A stretch of DNA of 64,000 nucleotides, taken from positions 10,466,501-10,530,500 of the forward strand of contig NC_092540.1 in the NCBI RefSeq assembly GCF_037038585.1. The letters are read 5' to 3'. This stretch comes from Patagioenas fasciata. Lineage: Eukaryota; Chordata; Aves; Columbiformes; Columbidae. Below the pieces are notes generated by a model that was not told where the DNA came from, did no database searches, and was given only the letters and a program-made list of their open reading frames with translations. The position numbers were made by a program, and so were the translations under genes. This document shows positions 22,401 to 37,400 of this stretch, piece after piece (positions within the stretch are counted from its first letter, which is position 1; each line of letters opens with the position of its first letter).

Positions 22401-25400
22401 CTCAAGCTTCGTGAGGACTTTGCCACGTTGCGATGGCTGAAGATTGGCCAGAGGAGTGGCTTAGTTCACGGTGAATAAGAGAGGGCATCTCTGGATCGAG
22501 GAGTTACAGGTACCTTCCTAGTGCCATCTTGCAGCCTCACAGCTTGTGTTTTGCCTTTGTGCAGGACTTTGAGCAGGATGCCTTTGGTTTCCAGCAGAAA
22601 GTAGAAGACATGGACCGTCGGCTGGGCACCATTTTCATCCAGGCTTTTGATGACGCCTCCAACTTGGACCACGCCTTCAAGGTTTGTTTATCGCTCCCTT
22701 GCTCTTCCCTAAAAGGGAAATCAGGGCACCCGGCTCGGTGAGAATCACGCTGAGGAGACCAGGCAGTGCTGGAGCCACAGGCACATGGGGCTGGTGTTTG
22801 CTGGTGGGACAGTGGGACTTGTAGCTTTTGGGCTGCTCTTGGTTTGGGATGCTCAGGCTGGTGGGTCCCTCACAAAGCTTTTGGATGCCAGGAGATATAT
22901 TTGTGTCTCTCTCTGCAAGTTGGGGGAAATCATGCTTTTTCTAGGATTTCCTGGTGAGAATTGATATTGTTAGTATCAATTTGTTAATATTATTAATACA
23001 TGGATCTGTTTCAGTTTTGGAAACAGGTTTTCTAGAAACAAAGCTGGTTGATTTATCAATTAATCTATCTTGCAGAAATAATAAATGGTATTTTTTTAAA
23101 AAAATCAATATAAGCATTTGTAGAAAAGACTTTAGCAAGTGACAGTGTTTATCTTTGTAAGTTTTTTGAAAAAAATAGAAAATCTTGAAGCATTTGAAGA
23201 ACAACAGTTGGAATGTGGTCCAACCCCAGAGAAAGTCTGAGAGGCCCCGTAACAAAGGGAGCAAATTTCCTTTTTCCAAAGTGCCCATCGGTGCGGACAG
23301 TATTGAAGCCTCTGGGCTGGGGAGGAAGGTCCCAGCTGATCTCTCTGCAGGAGTCGGGGTTGTAAATTTTTCCCCTCTTCTTTTCCTGCGTGTTCACCCC
23401 AACAGCTGCTGGACATGTTCGGGAGCCTTTTGGAGCGACCGGCAGTCGCTGCAGATGCTGCTGGCAAATACTCCGTCCTCATCAGCATGTTCAGCAGGGC
23501 CCTGGACCACGCCAGGCTGATCTACTCCCGGCACATCCAGGCAGAGCTGAAGCTCGGTAGGTAGAACGTGCTGAGTAAAATGGGTTTTACAGGGAGTTTG
23601 ATTGAGATTAATTTGGGGGGGAAATGATTTATTTTTCTAAGGAACCCAAAACTTTACAAATTGCAGATGTTTTCAGCCTCTGTAGCTCCTAGTGGCAATG
23701 GAAATGCCTGGGAAAGCTCTGTTCTTAGTATTAAAGCAAATAATTGGTTAGGAGTAAAAATACCCTTTTTCCAATGTGTATGCATGATATGTGACTGGGA
23801 ATGGAGACACATGCTGAGCTTTTCTCCCAGCGAGGCTGTGACAGGAGGTTTCTCTGCACATTTGTGTGCTGCCTCCAACACCCCATGGGACCTGCAAACC
23901 CACTCATGTGCTCCTCAGAATGAATTTATTTTGTTTCCCTTACAATGCTTAAAATGCAAAGTATGCGGGTGGGACTTTGTAACCAAGGGTTTAATCAGCC
24001 TTTTCCAAGTTTATTATTCCCCGTGACTGTTGGCACAGGGGGGAATGGGTGGATTTCTATCAGATTATGAGGATTCAAGTGTGTCATTTTGAACAATAAC
24101 CTATTTACTTGCCTCAGAAAGATCATACTGGAACGAGACAAGTCCTGGACTGGAGAGAATCATGGAGAGAATCATTTGCTGTGAATTTGTGGTTATTGTT
24201 CTGTGGCTGTTAGATAAGGCGGACAGAAGTAACTCCTGGTCAGAAATCCCTATGTCAGTGTTTGTGAGGGGCGGGGAATGTGTCCCAGGCAAGGGACACC
24301 TCACATCAGCTCAGGTTTGGACATAGTCTGGGCTTCTCGTTCGATCTCAGCTCCTTATTCAAGATCCAGAGGCACTCGCCTTGGTCACAGACCTACATCA
24401 GTGTGGCAGATGTTGGATTTAAGGAAGGAAGCTGGGAAATCAGAGCAGTTTTCTGCAAATGAGGTTCTGTTGTTGCATCTTTGGGGTTACAAGTGCAGTG
24501 TTCAGTCCAATGCTGTTCCAATGTGCCCTCCCCAGGATCCCCCCCTGTGCACAAGAACATGCCGCCGGTGGCTGGAGCGCTGCGCTGGGCGCAGGAGCTG
24601 CGAGCGCGAATCCAGGTGCCGTTTGATCACTTCAGGCACATCCCACATCTGTGCGTGTCTGTTCCAGCTAAGTTGCTTTATGACCACCTTGCTATCTTCT
24701 CTGTAATCAATCTGATTTTCTTTCTGTGGTGAACATTATCCCATGGTTATAGCTGAAATAATTCTTAGTCAAAGAGGTGTGAAGTGGTTGCACTGGTGCT
24801 TTTCAGCTTCCTTGTGATCATTATTTTTTTTAAGAAACTCATTCACTGGATTTGTTTTGAAGCGATTAAGAGGCACAGTGGGCTATTCAGCTTTCAGACA
24901 TAGTTCCCGGGTTGCAATTGAAAGAGGTATCAGAACCTTTCCTGCTGCAATCCCACTCAGCATGTTCTCCAGGACCTCCTCAGCTGCAAGTCCTGGTTCT
25001 GGCATCATCCAAACTGTGAATAGCAGAGAAGTGCTGGGCTGGACTCAGCTGAGATGGGTCGATGGAGCTGGGTTTGCATGTTGGGGAGCAGACGAGCATT
25101 TTGTTGGGCAGAAGAAAACTTTCTCAGCGTTAAACAAAGGAGCCATCTCCCAAGATCAAGGAAAGAAACCAATGCTGGTATATTTATCACCCAAATGCTT
25201 GTTATAACGGATGGTGTCAGGGAAGTATGGCCTCATACTCACAGCTGGCACCACATGAGACAACATTTAAGAGCTCTGTAAGCAAGGCAGTGTTGGACTT
25301 ATGACAACTGAGGGTGTTCTAGGGACTGCACCTGGTAGCTCACAGGAATGGCTTCACGTGTGCTGGTCAGGATTCTGTGTAAATGGATCCACTTTTTTAA

Positions 25401-28400
25401 TGTACTTGACCAAAATAACTTGACCGTCACTGTACCATGTTTGTAACCTTCTCTCACTGTATCTTGCCATTAAGTGTCTTTAAGTGCACAGTTATTCTGC
25501 AGCAGCAAAGACATTGGTGCAATGGAACAAACTCTTGGGCTGTTCCCAGCACAGAGCCCAAGTTATCATGTCTGATTTGAACCTAAATGGCAAATTTTTG
25601 TCCACCATGAAGGACCCAGATCTGCATTTCACACTGATTTTCTGTCCTCTGTTTAGAGTAGTTAATAACACGCTCTGCAACGGTGGTGACATGATGCTGT
25701 TGAAAGGGAAAAAGGATTAAAAAGGAGAAACAAAAGTGGTTTTGCTGGGATTTACTTGGATTTGCTCAGAGGACTCGTTTACTTCCAGCAGGTTTCTCAG
25801 CACTTGCCCAGCGGTGACTGCTCAGGCGCTCCTTTTTTCCAGCTTTTGGTTAAGTTAATTCAAGTTTTGTCAATATGTCCTCCAAAATCAACAACCATCT
25901 TGAGGAAAACTTGGATATTGTAGATGAAACAGTGGGGAAAAGACAGCATGATAAGAATTCCTCTGGCCTGCTGTTCCCTGGGCTGTACAGCCCTGGCAGC
26001 GTGGCCAGGGCTCTGCCTCCCGCACTCTGGGACACCTTTGCTCTTCGGTTTGAGGGGCATGAATTGGGCACCGCCAAGAGCTTCATCTGCCGGGAGCCAC
26101 ACTCTGCTTCTTTCTGTGCCTCTTTGACCTCAGAAAGTGGTGGCTGGTGAGCAGAGGTTGCCCTGCTCTGTGCAAACACCGGAGCATTGAGTATGTTACG
26201 GAGACCAGTGTTCCTCCAGCAGCTCTGGGCCCTTGTTCTTCCCCCAGGACGTGGTTCTCATTTGCCAGTTGCCATGCAAACACCCGCAAAAGGGCGCACT
26301 GGGGCTTGGAGAGCTTTTGTGCAGTGAAATGGTTTTGGGCGATATGGTGGGGTTGGAATGTAAGATCCCCAGCCAGGCTCTGCCTGCAAGGTGGTGGGTG
26401 GTTTTGGGAAGGGGTAAATAGAGACTGCAGCCTCACAGGGCTAAATGTAACGCTGAGCTTGTCTGTTGTGCCACCAGCTGCTTGGACTCTGCTGAAGGAA
26501 GAAGGGTGATAGAGAAGTATGAAGAAATGATCCAGCTGCTCGACAGGTAAGTGGTGGCTCAGGCATGACTGTAACTATATGAAAAAAAGCCAAACCTTAT
26601 AGAATCATAGAATTGTTTTGGTTGGAAGAGACCCTCATGTCCATCCATTAACACAACCCTGGCACTGCCCCGTGTCCCTGAGAACCTCGTCTCCACGTCT
26701 GTCCACCCCTCCAGGGATGATGACTCCGCCACTGCCCTCGCAGCCTGTTCCAATGCCCGACAGCCCTTTGGGGAAGAAATGTTTCCTAATATCCAGTCTG
26801 AACCTCCCCTGGTGCAACTTGAGGCCATTTCCTTCTCCTTCTCTAAACCACCTTTCAGCACATTTGCAAGCCCAGGGCCTGAGAATGTCTCTTTCTAAGC
26901 CAGAAGGAATTTTGTGATGAGAGAGGAGGAGGAATCCTTTGCTACACACCACAGTCTTTCTGTGATATCTTGAAATGAGAAGTTTGCATGGGAGGGACAG
27001 GGGCTGTGCAGCCCAGCAGAAATGTTGGAACGAGATTCTTTTGGATGTAGGAGATGCTGTGGTAGAAAACCTGAGCTGACCAGAAGTCTCAATCCACTTG
27101 TGCCCGTTCACAGTGTACTTACCGTGGCTGTAATGTGTGTATTCCACAAGTGGGAGTGGGATTCGTTGCACCTCACTTAATATCTTAATGTTTGATGCTA
27201 AAACTGAACTGATTGCTCTGAGCTTTTGAATGTTTGTCCCCAAATTTGAATCCTCTGCTAAGAATGGTACTTGGGGGATCTTTGTTTTCCTGACTTGATG
27301 CTGTCACTGGTTTTCAGGTGTTTGTCTTTGAAGCCAAGATCTTTATGGAGGTGGTGTGGGTGGGTTTTAAATATTCCTTGATGTTCTTCAGCCCTCAGAA
27401 GTGGACTTGGCTTTTATTTGGTTCTATGTCTTGGTGTGCGGGCTTGGCAGCTACGTGGTGGATGTTTTAATTGGTTTGTTTGTTTTTCGGCAGGTATCAG
27501 GAGAAGCTCTATGCAGACTGGTCCCAGACAGTCTCTGAAAAATCACAGTACAACCTTACTCAACCGCTTATCCGGCGAGATCCAGAAACCAAACTGATCA
27601 CAGTTAATTTTGATCCCCAGGTAAGAACTAGCTTTCCTGTCTGCTGGAGGGCACGTCTCCAAGCTGTGCCCCACCGTGCATGGCAAGTCTGGTGGGATCG
27701 CTACTAGATCTGTTCTGCTGAGGTCCCTGGAGCATCTGTTATGGGTGACATGAATTAACCATCCCCTTTGTGGGCTCTGTCTCCTGGTAAAATATCAGGA
27801 TTACAGTTTAAGCAGCGCAGATTGTAATTAAAGCCAGAAAGTGTGTGAGTAGCCAGATGTTAACTGGTGTCAACATCTCCAGAGCAGGTTGGTTTGACGC
27901 TGGTGTGGGGAGCGTAGGAGCATCATCCTACAGACGTGGGTTCGTGTTATGTTTACCTGAAATCTGAGCTTCCTGAAAGGGTATAAAAATCCCAGGAAAG
28001 GTTTGTTTTGTTACTTCAGTGTTGTGGCTGTTGGATTTCCTTAATTGTGGTGCAGGAGGCTTCCAGTAGGTCTCTGTTCCCTAGGGCTGCCCTCTCCAGC
28101 ACAGGGAGGCCTGACCATCCCCCTGCCCAAAGCAGAGGCAGGGTCCAAGCCAGCAGAGTGCAGAGGTGGATTCAAAGGTGCTGGGGCCTGATGAGAGCTG
28201 GGGCCTCTCAAATGTGAAATGCCATTTGCTGCGGAGGTGCTGAATCTCAGGGGCCTGGGAAAACATCAAACACTTCCCCCTTTCCCTGGGACTTGCTGCT
28301 GTTAGAGAAAAGTGTTGAGGTTCCAGAGCTCATTCCAGCTTGGCTCTCAGACAAAGGATTTGTCCAGCTCCTTGGAATCTCCTTGCTAAGGTGGGAAGCA

Positions 28401-31400
28401 AATGGCCCCAGGGGATGTTTTCCACCCTTCACCCTGGTGCCAGGGTTTGGAGCCTGTGACGTGCTGAGCATGTTCTCAGCTCCAGTCTCTGAGTGCTTCT
28501 GCGCTGCTCTCAGCTTTCCGTACTGAGGACTGCCTCATGTCCTCAGGTGCCTGCTTAGCAGCCCCTTCATGCCCTTCAGAGCAGATAGGAGCACCTCATT
28601 TTGCCTAAAGGGAGGATGTATTTGCAACCCTTCAACATTAAAGAATCTTCCAGAGCTCACCTTCCATGGAGGAGAGGGAAAGAGGGTAAGACATCCTTGA
28701 CACCATGGTGGGGATGTCTCAGACATTCCAGTGCATAAAAGGGAGGGGAGTTTGGTTCTATCTCACTTGGCCTCCTGCTCCCTCAATCCCCTGCTTTTCC
28801 CTTCCTCCCATCCCATCCTCTTCCATCCACCTCCTCAAACTGCTCCCTTCACCCTTCTGCGCTCCGTCTTTCTTTCCTCTTCTTGTCATTGTGGACATAG
28901 TCACTTTAGTATTGTAGATACTCCTCACCCCTGCCATTGCCCATACAATGTACTGAATTTCTGTCACCCAGCCAAAATGTGCAGTTTCAGGAGCATTTTC
29001 CCTCTCACAAGCCACTAAACTGAGCAAAGATTTTTTTTTTTTGTCTTAGAAGTGATATGTTGCGTTGGAAGACCTTGCTGCTCCGTTTGTTGCAGGGACT
29101 CACTTCTACTTGGGTTTATAGTTTAATAACCCACTCAATCCCGTTCCATCACAACTCAAAGATGCTTTTGGTTGTGCCTCCTCCTGCAGGCACAGTATTG
29201 CTGAAAGACTGTATTGATGAGGAGAGCTGAGAAGACCAGAGATCATCATGGCTTTTAGAGGCTGCACAGGGTTTGCTGGCTGGGTAGTTAACAGAGCTAT
29301 ATGTCTTTGATTGGGAAGCAAATCAGAGGCAAAGATCAATGGGAGGGAGATGGTCTGGACTAGGAGGTGTCCAGGCCCTTCTCAGAGCGTACTGCTTTGT
29401 GAATAAAACAGCAGGAACCCCCTAAGATCCCCAGAATTGACGGGAGGGTGTCTACCAGGTGAATGGGGAGGATTGTCTCACATTCAGCTCTCTGCCTTGT
29501 TTCTGCAGCTGGTGTCGGTGCTGAGGGAGCTGAGCTACCTGTCTGGCAGCCGGCTGGGAGCCATCCCACCCACGGCAGCAGAAATCTATTCCTCCAAGGA
29601 GTCATACCGGCAGCTGGCGGCCAACTTGGAGCTGATGGTGAACAGATACAACAAGGTCCTGAAGACAGTCCTGGAGGTCGAATACCCTCTCATACAGGAG
29701 CAGCTGTGGGATATTAACTTGAAGCTGAAGAAGGCAGAAGAAACACTCAACTGGAAGATGGAGGGTGAGCTAGCTCTGTGTTAGGGCAAAAGAGGCCGTA
29801 CAGGATTTCACAGAATCCCAGACTGGTGAGGGCTGAAGAGACCTCTGGAGATCTCCCAGTCCAACCCCCCTGCTCACGCAGGGTCACAGAGCAGATCACA
29901 CAGGTGGGTCCAGGCGGGTTTCAATGTCTCAGAGAAGGAGACTCCACACCCGCTCTGGGCAGCCTGGGCCAGGCTCTGGCACCTCCCAGCAAACAAGTTT
30001 CTGCTCATGTTCAGATGGAGCCTCCTGTGTTTCAGTCTGTGCCCGCTGCCCCTCACCCTGGCGTTGGGCACCACTGAACAGAGTCTGGTCCATCCTCTGA
30101 CAGCCACCCTGAGATATTGATGCCATTGATCAGATCCCTCTCAGCTTCTCTTCTCCAGCTCAACAGCCCCAGCTCTCTCAGCCTTTCCTCAGAAGAAAAA
30201 TGCTCTAGACCCCTCAGCATCTTGGTAGCCACCGCTGGGCTCTCCCCAGTAATTCCTTGTCCTTCTTAAACTGGGGTGCCCAGAACTGGACACACCACTC
30301 AGATGGGGCCTCACGAGTGCAGAGCAGAGGGGGAGGATTCACCTCCCTCGACCTGCTGGCCACACTCCTACTCACGCAGCCCAGGTACCATCAGCCTTCT
30401 TGGCCACAGGGCACATTGCTCATGGTTAACCTGCTCACTTGGGTCTCATCAGATTCCTCCCATGTCCCCAGCCTCCATCACCTGGTTCCCAGTGACAGTT
30501 CACAGCAGGGCAGGGGACTCTCCAGCAGAGCCAGCACTGGGGAGACAAAGGGCAGCCCCCAGCCTGCCTGCTCCTTCCCATCTTACCTTGATCTGCTTGG
30601 GCTGGGGACAGGATCCTGATCCCTTCAGCTTCCCTCTGGGCTTTTGGGGAAGAGAGGCTGCCCTGTAAGCAGTGATGCTGAGGAAACGGCAAGATTGGGG
30701 TTTGTGAGAGCTGGCAAGGCTGGGGTTGAAGAGTCTGCTCCCTGCCCGTGCCAGCCCAAGTGACCCACTGTGTGGTCATGTCCCTGTGTCCCCAAGGCAC
30801 TGCTTTCTCCCTGAGTTGTGCAGGGACTGGGACCCCTTGGCCCAGCCATCTGGCTTGGGACAGACTTCTCCCGGTCGGGGCCAGGGCCACCTCGTTATCC
30901 TTTCCAGCCAGATGAAATACTGTGGTTAGTGGTGAGGTTTGTGCACCGTGACTTTGGGATGATTTAACCAGTGTTCTTGCTTGATCAGTTTTAACTGCAA
31001 AGCAGAATGGAGGAAGACAATTTGTTTCCTCTTGGTGAAAGCAAACTGCTCGCTGTTGGAATATATATTTCTGTCATCAGGCTTGTGGTATGAACAGGAA
31101 CAAGTGTCCTCCCTTGGGAACTTGCAAAGCAGAATTCCTCATGCTGAAAAACTCTTTCTCCATTGCACAACAAAGATGAAGGGACTTTCCTGCAGATGAA
31201 GTTCCCTGAATCTAAATGCAGCCCTCGCTGGTACCTTGGGCTGTCACAGCCTGTGTTTGTGGGGCTGTGGGTCCCTGCTCTAGTGACAGTGGCAGGAACA
31301 CTCAGCCTGTTGTCCTTGTTCTCTCTCTGGTAGCAGATTAAATCTGGGTACGGGAAAGGGGGAAGTGTCAGACGTCCCCACGGTGCTGGTGCTCCTGGCA

Positions 31401-34400
31401 GAAAACAGAGGCTGCAGCTGTACCATGGATTGTTGGGGTAGGAGGGAGCTAGAAGTGACTCTTTTGGTTGAGGTGGTAAGTCTCTTGTGTTAATGATGGG
31501 TGAGAAATACATGAAACCGTGGGGGAAAAGTCTTATGGAGAGTGCACAAGAGCTTGGCCATGCAGCTCTGAAAAAAAGTAGTCAATCATCTCATTTTTTA
31601 CCAGGTGTCTGGGATCACATCTCCATGGTGATGGATGATGTCCATGACCTCGAGCAGAGGATACAGAAAGCCAAAAACAATGTTGAGGAGATCCAGACCA
31701 TCGTGGGATCGTGGGCGTCGCCCATATTTGTGAGAAGAGATTGTAAAAGAGAATCGCTGCTGAGCCTGGAGGACTGTCAGGACCGCCTGGAACGGCGTTA
31801 CAGCCTTGTCCGAGAGTCAGGGCAGAGGATTCATCTGCTGGTGAAGGTGAGGGGGGACCTTCTCCAGGGGTTTGTTGACTCTTCATAGGCTCTGGGTGTC
31901 TCTCCGCTCTGGTGAAAATGTCCAGAGCTGCTTCACCTTAAAATTAACTCCCTTAACTCATTTGAAAAACTTACCTGTTGTTGATTAAGGAATACTTTGA
32001 TGGGTGAGCTGGTACAGCTGAGTGTGCGGGGCTGCTGACCAGGCACCGAGTTTGGAGCAGGAGTGGGAGCCGATGCAGCCCAGTCTGGCTCCCAGTCCTG
32101 GTTCTTGTGAAGCCACTAGAGGGGAGTCGTGCATCAGGCTTTGGGATCCTGCTCAGAGGAAAAACTCCTCCGAAATATTCACCTTAAAATGGAGAGGCAG
32201 CTGGCTGTGGCTGACCTTTCTGCTTTAGGCTTGTTGTTCCTCTGTGGGAGCAGGAGGTGACGCTGTCAGTCCAGGGAGAAGCTGAGTAACAAGAAAAAAG
32301 CTGCTGTCTGAACCCTGGGTTTTTTCCAGTGGCTTTGCCAGAGCTGAGAGTCCTCTTTGCAGAGCAGGAGAAAGCCCAAATCTCTGCGCCTCACCTGCCC
32401 AGAGGTTTTAGCGTGTCAGGGACAGCACCTTGGCTGGAAGGCAGATGGATTTTAGGTCCAGCCCACTCCTGAGGGTCACCATCTGGCCTTGGACTCTGGA
32501 GAGACTGGGCTGACCCTCTCTGGGACACTGAGCCCTTGTTGCTCACCTTACTTCACTGTCTGCACTCAGCCTTGGGCTTCTGACCCACTTCTGTACCCTC
32601 TGAACCCACGGCGAGGATTTTACTATGCCCACGTTGTCCTGCTGCTACAGCTGTGACAGGCTCAACCACCTCCAGCTACACCCAAAAGATGGGAACACTT
32701 CCTAAATTGACCGGAGAGAACATGGGGCTGTGGCCAAGGCAGAAGGGCTGGCACCGCTGCTCTGGTGGCTCACAGGGCAGGACCAACTGCAAAGCAGCAT
32801 GAAGGTCCTGGGGAGGGAAAGGCACCGTGGCCCAAAATAGGATGTCCCCATGCCTCTGTCCTGCTGTGCTGGTCAAACCTGGAGGAACAGCAGCAAAGGG
32901 GCCAAGAGCTGGTCTGCTGTGTTTCCCTTGGGTGTTCAGGTCTTCTTTTGAGCAGGTGAGTCTTGAGGCTGCTGAGAGAAGAGCACAGAGAGTTTGGGTA
33001 CGTGCACCCACAAGCACAGGCAGGACAGTGAGATGCTGGCTTGCATTGCCCTTTTGCACCAGGATGAGGCCTCTGGAGTAAAGGTTCAGTAGAACACCAG
33101 TGACAAGGGGGCATTGTCAAATACAAGGGCATGGGACGGTGAAGAGGGGGTGGTGCTTTCAAATGGGCATTCCCATAGTGTTCAGTCCTGTGAAGTTCCC
33201 CTTTCTCTTGTGTCAGCAAAATGTGGAGGTGAGTCTGCAAGGCACCAGAGCCCTGGCTTGCTCTGTTAACAGTTTAATCACTCAGCGTTGATGTGTAAAG
33301 TTGGGGAGCAGCAGCTCTGGGTTGACTCAAGCCCAATTGGCAATGCCACTCTATCTTGAGGAGGCTGAGGCCAGACCTTCTTGCTCTCTGCAACTGTCTG
33401 AAAGGAGGTTGGAGCATGGAGGGGGTTGGTCTCTTCTCCCAAGTAGTAAGAGATAGGATGAGAGGAAGTGGCCTCAAGTTGCACCAAGGAAAGTTCAGAT
33501 TGGATATTAGGAAAAAATAATTCACAGAGAGGATTGTGAAGCTTTGGAATAGGCTGCCCAGAGCAGTGGTGGAGTCACATCCCTGGAGGTGTTAACAAAT
33601 GTACAGATGGGGTTCTTAGGGACATGGGTTAGTGGTGGAGTTAGGTTATGGTTGGATTCGATGATCTTGAGGGTCTCTTCCAACCAGAATGATTCTATGA
33701 TCTCATGTGTGCCAAGCTGCCATGCCACTGGGAATGGCACCCTCTCCTGTGTCCCCAGAGATGAAATACAGCCAGCTTTGAACCCCTGGCAGCAGACTGC
33801 AAGCTGGACCTTACGTTTTTTTTGAGCCCGTGCCTGTGTTGAGAGCCCCTGGCAGGCTTAGGAGAAAGAGCCCTCAGAGGGCATAGCAAGGCCGGAACAG
33901 GATCACGGCAGAGCCTGGGAGGTGCAGGGGATGGATACCCAGGCTGGTCTTGTGGGTGTGGAAGAGGAGACGCAAGAAGGATGGGGCCATTCTGTGGCCT
34001 AGAAAACCGTGAATTTCCTGACTGTGAACTTGCCTGGAGGTAAGGAACGCAATAAGCTGAGAAGGGAGGCTGTAAGCCAACCCTTTGTCTTCTGATCCCA
34101 ATCTTTAACTATTTTCACTTGGTTTATTTAAAAACCCTTTTCTGAATTTTAAAGTTCTCTTGTTTTGAGATGACCATTTGTAGGGCAGAGGTGTAAGCAG
34201 TCCACTTGGAAGGACTCATCCACCCAAGGTAACATTATACAGGCCACAAGGACTGAGGCTTCATGCATTGGGATGAGCCTTTGGCCCAGGTCTGCAAAGC
34301 ACCCTTGAGCCCTTTGGCCTCAGAGAAGAGGGAGGAGAAGGTTGCAGGGCTGCTAAGTCTCTCACGCACTCCATTTTTACCTTGTGATTATTTTGAGTTG

Positions 34401-37400
34401 CTTCAGATGACAAAGCAGCCCTTGACAGAAGGAGAAAATTGTGGCCATGCTACCAGCAGCAACATCCGTCTGTCTGGTTTCTCTCCCCCCGCAGGGCTGG
34501 TACCTGTGTGCTCATTGCCATGAGTCCTCAGCTGTGGGCAGCTCTTGTAGGACAGACTCAGCCCCGCTGTATTTCAAAGTGTCGTCTTTTTCTTCCAGGA
34601 AGACCAGAACCTCTTACTTGCAGACCCAGCATCTGACATCTGGAAGGCCTATGTGGATTACGTGGATGAGATAGTTCTGGGTGGATTCTTCACTGCCATT
34701 GAGTGCTCACTCAAGTAGCTCCTCGAAAACACAGGTAACTGCTGGTTCCTCAGCTCTGGCCGTGATACCATCTTCAGTCTCACCAAAAGGAAGTTTCTGT
34801 TTTGTGCTTTGACTTGTGGTGGTCTTTCTACTCTGCCTCTTGCATTGTCTACAGCAAGTGCTGGAGGAGCCTCCAGACTCAGAGGGTAACTCTGTCCCCT
34901 GGTCACTGGAGCAAAGCCTTGCTCAAGGGAAGGGACAGAGATGACTGTGCACCATTTGCTGGGATTTGTGAACAGACAAAATTGAGGCATCATTCCAAGT
35001 CTGTTCTTGGGCATCAGCCATCTCCTGACCTCCCATGCACAAAGCATCAAGGTGACACAACCTTTCGTTTGTGGAGAGTCTCAAGAGTTGGTTCTGTGGA
35101 TGAAAGACATGAAAGAAAAACCTCCATCACTGAGGAGTGAGGAGAGGGGTCACCAAAGCAGAGCTCCTGCCTAAGGCTGCCACGGAGGGTCACTCTGCTG
35201 AGAGCAGCTGTGTCCAGCTAAAGCACATCTTCAGAACGCTTCCCTCCTGGATGTGGAGGCACACTGAGCTGGAGAATTGCATCCAGTTCCTCACCATCTT
35301 GTTAAAAACAAGCACATAATTTCACATTTGTGAAACCAGATGGTGTTTTATTTTTTCATGCCTTTCTCCACTAAATTAAAGAGCCTCTTGGTTCCTGTTG
35401 TTTTTCTCCTCTTTAAGTACTTATGCGCTGTAATTGTTCAGCTCTCAGACTCCCTTTTGATTAGCTGAAGAGCCTGGTCTCTTTAAGGCTTCCCTCCACA
35501 GCATTTTTCCGGTCCTTAAATCACTTGTGTCTCATCTGTTCTCCAGTATCTCCTGTGGGTACCAGAACACCAGCTGGTTTGGCAGCCTCCCCTCTGCGTT
35601 GTATGCAGACACAATGTCACTGGACCCAGCGAGTGGGTGTCCCACCTGCCTGGTGTCCCTGTGGGGCATGTGTGTGTCTTGTGGTGGGATGTTAGTGGTG
35701 GCTCTAGATCACTTTTCTCCCCTTCAAAAATAACCTGGCACCTCTGTTCTTCCCTACCAGATCCCAAGGCAGGGCTTCCTCCCCTGTTTGAGGTGCAGCT
35801 GGATTTGGTGATCCCAGATTTGATATTTCAACCCTCCTTGGACCCTGGCACAAACGATGGCTTCTACGACGTGGTGGAAGGTCTTCTCAACGACATCTAC
35901 CGGATCTCATCGCTGGTGCCCAGGCTGGCTGAGCACAGCGGCTTCCTCCACTACCAGGTCCGTGGCTGTGGAGCTCCCTCACGCTGTGTGGCAGTGAGGA
36001 GGTGCCACGCTGCCCCCGCATCACTGCGAGCTCCTCTCCTCTTCTCTCCAGGCTGACATGGAGGACACGGCTGACCTGGCCGACATGCGCCATGAGCTGA
36101 TGGGGCGTGTGCAGGCCGTGGTGGCGGCCTGCTGTGATTACCGCAGTGCCTTCGACCACTACTCCTACCTGTACGGGGAGGACAGAAAGGAGTTCTTCCG
36201 CCAGTTCCTCCTCTACGGGCACATTCTCACTGCGGCAGAAATCGAGGCCCATGCAGAGAACGGGGTCCCTGAGTCACCTCCCACGCTGCAGCAGTTCCGA
36301 GAGCAGATTGACTCCTACGAGAAGATCTATGAGGAGGTGAATCGCATCGAGCCCATCAGCATTTTCCAGAGTTGGATGAAAGTTGATGCTCGGCCTTTCA
36401 AAGCGTCTCTGCTGAATGTGATTAAACGGTGGAGCTTGGTGTTCAAGCAGCATCTCATGGACCACGTCATGCACAGGTAGGAACCGTTCTACCTCTTCTT
36501 CCCAGAACCAAAGTGGGTTTCTCTTGTGTTGGCTGGGCTTTATCATTTCACACTGATAAGCAAAAGGCTAATACAGGAGCAAGAGGAGGGGGCACACACC
36601 CCCTGCCAGCTCCATCGCATCTCTGCTAACTTGCATCCCCTCGTCTCTGCTGGGAGCAGCTGGTCCAGCTGAGTGTGTAAAGTGCAAACAGTTCCACGAA
36701 CTCGGTACCATCGACATCCTGCGAGCTGATGCTCCTACGACCTACTGTGTGGTGTTGGACAGGATGTCTGTTTGTCTGTTCATCCTGGTCCAACTAATCT
36801 AATCTCTTCTAGGGCTCTGTGCTTATTTTGTTGAATTTGCCATCAGTAAAGCTGCATTAATGCCATGAGATACTTGCTCCGTTTCTAAATGGCAGTGCTC
36901 TTTTGAGTGCACTCTTTGTAAAAAAAGTAATTTGGGTTGCCTGGCATGAGCAGTCATGGGGAGGCAGTTTCAAGGTTACAAAAAGGAGGAGCTTTGGATG
37001 TAAGTTTTGAATTAACATGTGTTCCCTGCTCTGAATAGCTGCTCAGCCGCCTGGTCTCTGCAGGATGATGTGTTAGGTGATTTATTTGAGTAGTAGCAGC
37101 TGAAGGATGCCACAGGGCTTGGATGCTTACGAAGAAATATTTACAGACATATGTACTAGTGAAGGCTGCTGCGTGTGGTGGCTGCTGTGATCTCTTGTGT
37201 TCTTTTCAGCACGATGATTCCTGTGCAAAGAGGTTTTTGCATAGGTTAGAACAGGCATTTAGGAGTTCTTATTAAGAGCTCCTGACTCAGCAGTTTAGTC
37301 TTTAATAGGTGAAGTGTTTAGGGCTATGTTTTGGTCCAGCAGCATCCACAGAATTTAAGCGGGCACTTCAAAAGTAAGCGTTTTGAGAAGGGAAGAATGG

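Noticed and set aside
34714-34720. Alternative donor before the TAG in exon 15
   Set aside because: GTAGCT at 34715 is weak and would leave two bases, out of phase with exon 16, which needs one.
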